64,000 bases of DNA, from the NCBI GenBank assembly GCA_029565065.1, contig JAKQOW010000136.1, positions 56,897 to 120,896 on the forward strand. The letters run 5' to 3'. Under the pieces are notes generated by a model, which was not told the origin of the DNA, made no database searches, and worked only from the letters and a program-made list of their open reading frames with translations. Positions 61,849-64,000 of the stretch are shown here, in pieces (the stretch's first letter is position 1; every line of letters starts with the position of its first letter). This DNA comes from Acidobacteriota bacterium. Lineage in GTDB: Bacteria > Acidobacteriota > JAAYUB01. The position numbers and the translations under genes were made by a program.

Positions 61849-63674
61849 CGGAGCGGATCCTGGCGGATCCGCGGTTTCAGGAAATCGACCGCCACTTCGC
61901 CCGGTTCGTCGCCGGACTGGACCCGGCCGCCGACGCGGTGCTGCCGGTCGCGGCGGCGCTGGTGAGCCGGGCCCGCGCCGAGGGACACATCTGCCTGGAC
62001 CTGGAGGCGGCCGCGGACGAGTTGGCTGCCGCCTGGCCGGAGGCGGCGGTCTGGGGCGGCGGCGACGCCTGGGCGCGCCGCCTGGCGGCGTGCCGGCCGG
62101 TGGGCGGCGCCGGCGAATGGACGCCGCTGGTGCTGGAGGGGCGGCGGCTGTACCTGTACCGCTACTGGCGCAGCGAGCGGACGCTGGCGGAGCGGTTGCT
62201 GACCTTGGCGGCGGACCCCGCTGCGGATCCGGCCGACCCGGAACTGGGTGCGCGGCTCGGCCGGTTCTTTCCGTCCGCCGCGACGGCGCCCGACTGGCAG
62301 CGGGTGGCCGCCTACGTCGCGGCCACGCGACGGCTGTGCGTGATCTCCGGCGGACCCGGCACGGGGAAGACGGCCACGGCGGCCCGCATCCTGGCGCTGC
62401 TCCTGGAGCAGCGGCCGGAGCGGATCGTCGCCCTGGCGGCGCCCACGGGCAAGGCGGCCGCGCGGCTCAATGAGGCCCTTCGGTCCGTCCTGGCGGGGCT
62501 GGACGTGGCGGCGGCGGTGAAGGAGCGGGCGCTGGCCCGGCCGGCCCAGACCATCCACCGCCTGCTGGGCGCCCGCGGCAGCGGGGCGTTCGCGCGCAGT
62601 GCAGCCGATCCCATCCCGTGTGATGTGCTCGTGGTGGACGAGGCGTCGATGGTGGACGTGGCCCTGATGGCCCGCCTTCTGGAGGCGCTCCCGGCGGGCG
62701 CCCGGCTGGTGCTGCTCGGCGACAAGAACCAGCTCGCCTCGGTGGAAGCGGGCGCGTTCCTGGGCGACCTGTGCGCCGCGCCGGCCGAGAACCGTTTTCG
62801 CCCGGCGCTGGCGAACGGCTATGCCGCCGCGACGGGCGACCGCGCGCTGGCCGGGGAGCACGCCGACCCCGCGGCCCGGCCGCTGCAGGACTGCCTGGTC
62901 CAGCTCCGGCACAGCTACCGCTTCGCCGCCGACGGCGGCATCGGCGCCCTGTGCCACGCCGTCAACGCCGGGGCGAGCTGGTCCGCGTTTGAGCCGCTGT
63001 TCGCGGCGCACGCGGAGATCCGATGGCTGCCCCTGCCGCCACCGCGGGAGCTGGCGGCGGCGCTGGCGGCCGCAATCGGGGACGGGTTCGCCCCGTGCGC
63101 GGCGGCGGCGGATCCGCTCGCCGCGCTGGAGGCGTTGGGGCGCTTCCGCGTCCTGTGCGCCGTGCGCGACGGGCCCTACGGCGCGGCGGCGCTGAACCGC
63201 CTGGCCGAGGATGTGCTCGCCGCCCGAGGAGCGATCCGGCCGTCCGGCGGCGCCTGGTACGCCCACCGCCCGGTCATGGTCACCGTCAACGACTACAACC
63301 TGCGCCTGTTCAACGGCGACATCGGCATCGCGCGGCATGACACGGACGGGGTGCTGCGCGTGTTCTTCTCGCCGGAGGGGGAGGGACCGCCGCGGCGCTT
63401 TCTGCCGGCGATGCTGCTGGCGCACGAGACGGTGTACGCCATGACGGTGCACAAGAGCCAGGGCTCGGAGTTCGACCGGGTGCTGCTGGTCCTGCCCGAC
63501 CGCGAGAATCCCGTGCTCACCCGGGAGCTGGTGTACACCGCGGTGACCCGCGCGCGGCGGGAGGTGACCATCCTGGCGACTCCGGCCGTGTTCGCCGCCG
63601 CCGCGTCGGCCCGCGTCCGCCGGACCTCGGGGCTCAGGGAGCGGTTGTGGGGGATGGTAAACAGTAAACAGTAA
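61836..63674 (+). CDS. recD: Exodeoxyribonuclease V alpha subunit
   Basis: This 612-residue SF1B helicase has an N-terminal RecD-type domain and Walker A SGGPGTGKTATA (K178). It also has VVDEASMVD, LLGDKNQLASVEAGAFLGDL, and the UvrD-type C-terminal block AMTVHKSQGSEFDRVLLVLP with LVYTAVTRARREV. It is the fast helicase of RecBCD. The ATG at 61836 lies inside the recB end, with GGAGGAG upstream. The last residues (MVNSKQ) and the TAA are encoded by a (GTAAACAGT)n filler repeat, so the native C-terminus may have been changed slightly. Confidence 0.95.
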   Translation: MDAVAERILADPRFQEIDRHFARFVAGLDPAADAVLPVAAALVSRARAEGHICLDLEAAADELAAAWPEAAVWGGGDAWARRLAACRPVGGAGEWTPLVLEGRRLYLYRYWRSERTLAERLLTLAADPAADPADPELGARLGRFFPSAATAPDWQRVAAYVAATRRLCVISGGPGTGKTATAARILALLLEQRPERIVALAAPTGKAAARLNEALRSVLAGLDVAAAVKERALARPAQTIHRLLGARGSGAFARSAADPIPCDVLVVDEASMVDVALMARLLEALPAGARLVLLGDKNQLASVEAGAFLGDLCAAPAENRFRPALANGYAAATGDRALAGEHADPAARPLQDCLVQLRHSYRFAADGGIGALCHAVNAGASWSAFEPLFAAHAEIRWLPLPPPRELAAALAAAIGDGFAPCAAAADPLAALEALGRFRVLCAVRDGPYGAAALNRLAEDVLAARGAIRPSGGAWYAHRPVMVTVNDYNLRLFNGDIGIARHDTDGVLRVFFSPEGEGPPRRFLPAMLLAHETVYAMTVHKSQGSEFDRVLLVLPDRENPVLTRELVYTAVTRARREVTILATPAVFAAAASARVRRTSGLRERLWGMVNSKQ

Positions 63675-63677
63675 ACA
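63655..63677. repeat. GTAAACAGT tandem filler at the recD end
   Basis: Nearly three units of GTAAACA followed by GT form the recD stop and abut the left end of the insertion sequence. A related run occurs at 45755-45778. Confidence 0.6.
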
Positions 63678-64000
63678 CTACTGTCCGGTTAAAGTTCTCG
63701 CTGATCGATAAAAAGTAATTTATATGTGTAAGTTGCACGGAAAATCCCCTGTCCACGATTTGAATCTCCGGCTACCATTTCTGGGCTATTCATCCCAATA
63801 CCCAGGAATGGCTTATGAACACTGGTCGGACCGTCTTCGCGCAACTCATGGATTTTCTGCCGCACAAAACTTTCGATCGACTGGTCCACCGCTACGCCGG
63901 CGCTTACCGGGTGCGCTCGTTCTCCTGCTGGGACCAGTTCCTGTGCCTGGCCTTCGCCCAGCTCACCGGCTGCCGGAGTCTGCGGACCATCGAACTCGCG
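63677..64000 (+). mobile_element. IS4-family insertion sequence, left part (cut by window end)
   Basis: The left end probably lies near 63677-63683, where ACTGTCCGGTTAAAG begins. This sequence resembles the terminal repeats of DUF4372-type IS4-family elements. The transposase gene starts at 63815. The right end is outside the window, so the boundary and target duplication cannot be tested here. Confidence 0.7.
63815..64000 (+). CDS. IS4-family transposase with DUF4372 N-terminus (partial)
   Basis: Sixty-two codons are open to the window end. VFAQLMDFLPHKTFDRLVHR followed by FSCWDQFLCLAFAQLTGCRS is the typical N-terminal DUF4372 domain of IS4-family transposases. The DDE catalytic domain lies beyond the window. 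The element is not known to be intact. Confidence 0.88.
   Translation, partial: MNTGRTVFAQLMDFLPHKTFDRLVHRYAGAYRVRSFSCWDQFLCLAFAQLTGCRSLRTIELA

Noticed and set aside
63689..63889. Short minus-strand frame inside the insertion sequence
   Set aside because: It is antisense to the transposase start and has no independent features.

Overview
The window is GC-rich bacterial DNA, densely coded on both strands. Its content suggests a member of the Acidobacteriota or a related Gram-negative phylum. The clues are an Omp85-type barrel, a CzcCBA efflux system, ECF sigma factors with a DUF4252 protein, large secreted BNR/FG-GAP and M4/PPC proteins, twin DUF3857/transglutaminase proteins and RecBCD. This assignment is an inference; no rRNA or tRNA gene is present to confirm it. 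Several genes have sigma70-type promoters (TTGACG, TTGCCT or TTGACT, exactly 17 bp, then GATAAT, TATGAT or AATAAT).

Layout. 1-4106: end of a small protein, a DedA protein, a B12-binding radical SAM enzyme, and a DUF2177 membrane protein downstream of a chagasin-like (I42) lipoprotein. 4358-9588: a surface-antigen barrel translationally coupled to a 966-residue exported protein that looks like a divergent kinase fold, then a Tat-exported DUF362 protein. 9659-12356: a STAS antagonist followed by a Cache-HAMP-PP2C-HATPase regulator, i.e. a compact partner-switching module. 12935-19378 (minus): czcCBA, headed by a small exported His/Cys-rich gene broken by one TAG. 19626-20820: an unknown small protein plus a phosphoribosyltransferase-like protein. 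21132-22370: threonine synthase. 22575-24641: ECF sigma, anti-sigma, DUF4252 protein and another small exported protein.

24897-28133: a membrane protein overlapping a second B12-radical SAM enzyme, then a PAS protein with a C-terminal four-cysteine module. 28396-30885: a strongly divergent membrane pyrophosphatase. 31089-42402 (all minus): a small helical protein, a 1636-residue BNR/FG-GAP exported protein, an M24 peptidase, an ECF sigma/zinc anti-sigma/unknown exported protein operon, class II fumarase and an ankyrin protein. 42801-45686: M4 metallopeptidase with duplicated PPC domains. 46265-54093: methyltransferase, a glycosyltransferase-like membrane-TPR protein, DedA-rhodanese, and two DUF3857 proteins. 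54932-63674: recC-recB-recD with overlapping ends. The window ends inside an IS4-family transposase.

Non-coding structure is conspicuous. Three spacers (12594-12821, 45960-46156, 54308-54661) hold hairpins that share framing bases while their stems differ. Short tandem filler such as (GTAAACAGT)n lies directly downstream of several genes and supplies the stop codon of recD and apparently of czcA. Two genes (27429 and 47233) have a -10 box placed so that transcription would begin at the start codon, suggesting leaderless mRNAs.

The most unusual items are the barrel plus kinase-fold pair, the TAG-interrupted gene heading czcCBA, the pyrophosphatase with an altered catalytic signature, and the variable-stem hairpin family. 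No CRISPR array, prophage or recognised defence island other than RecBCD was seen.
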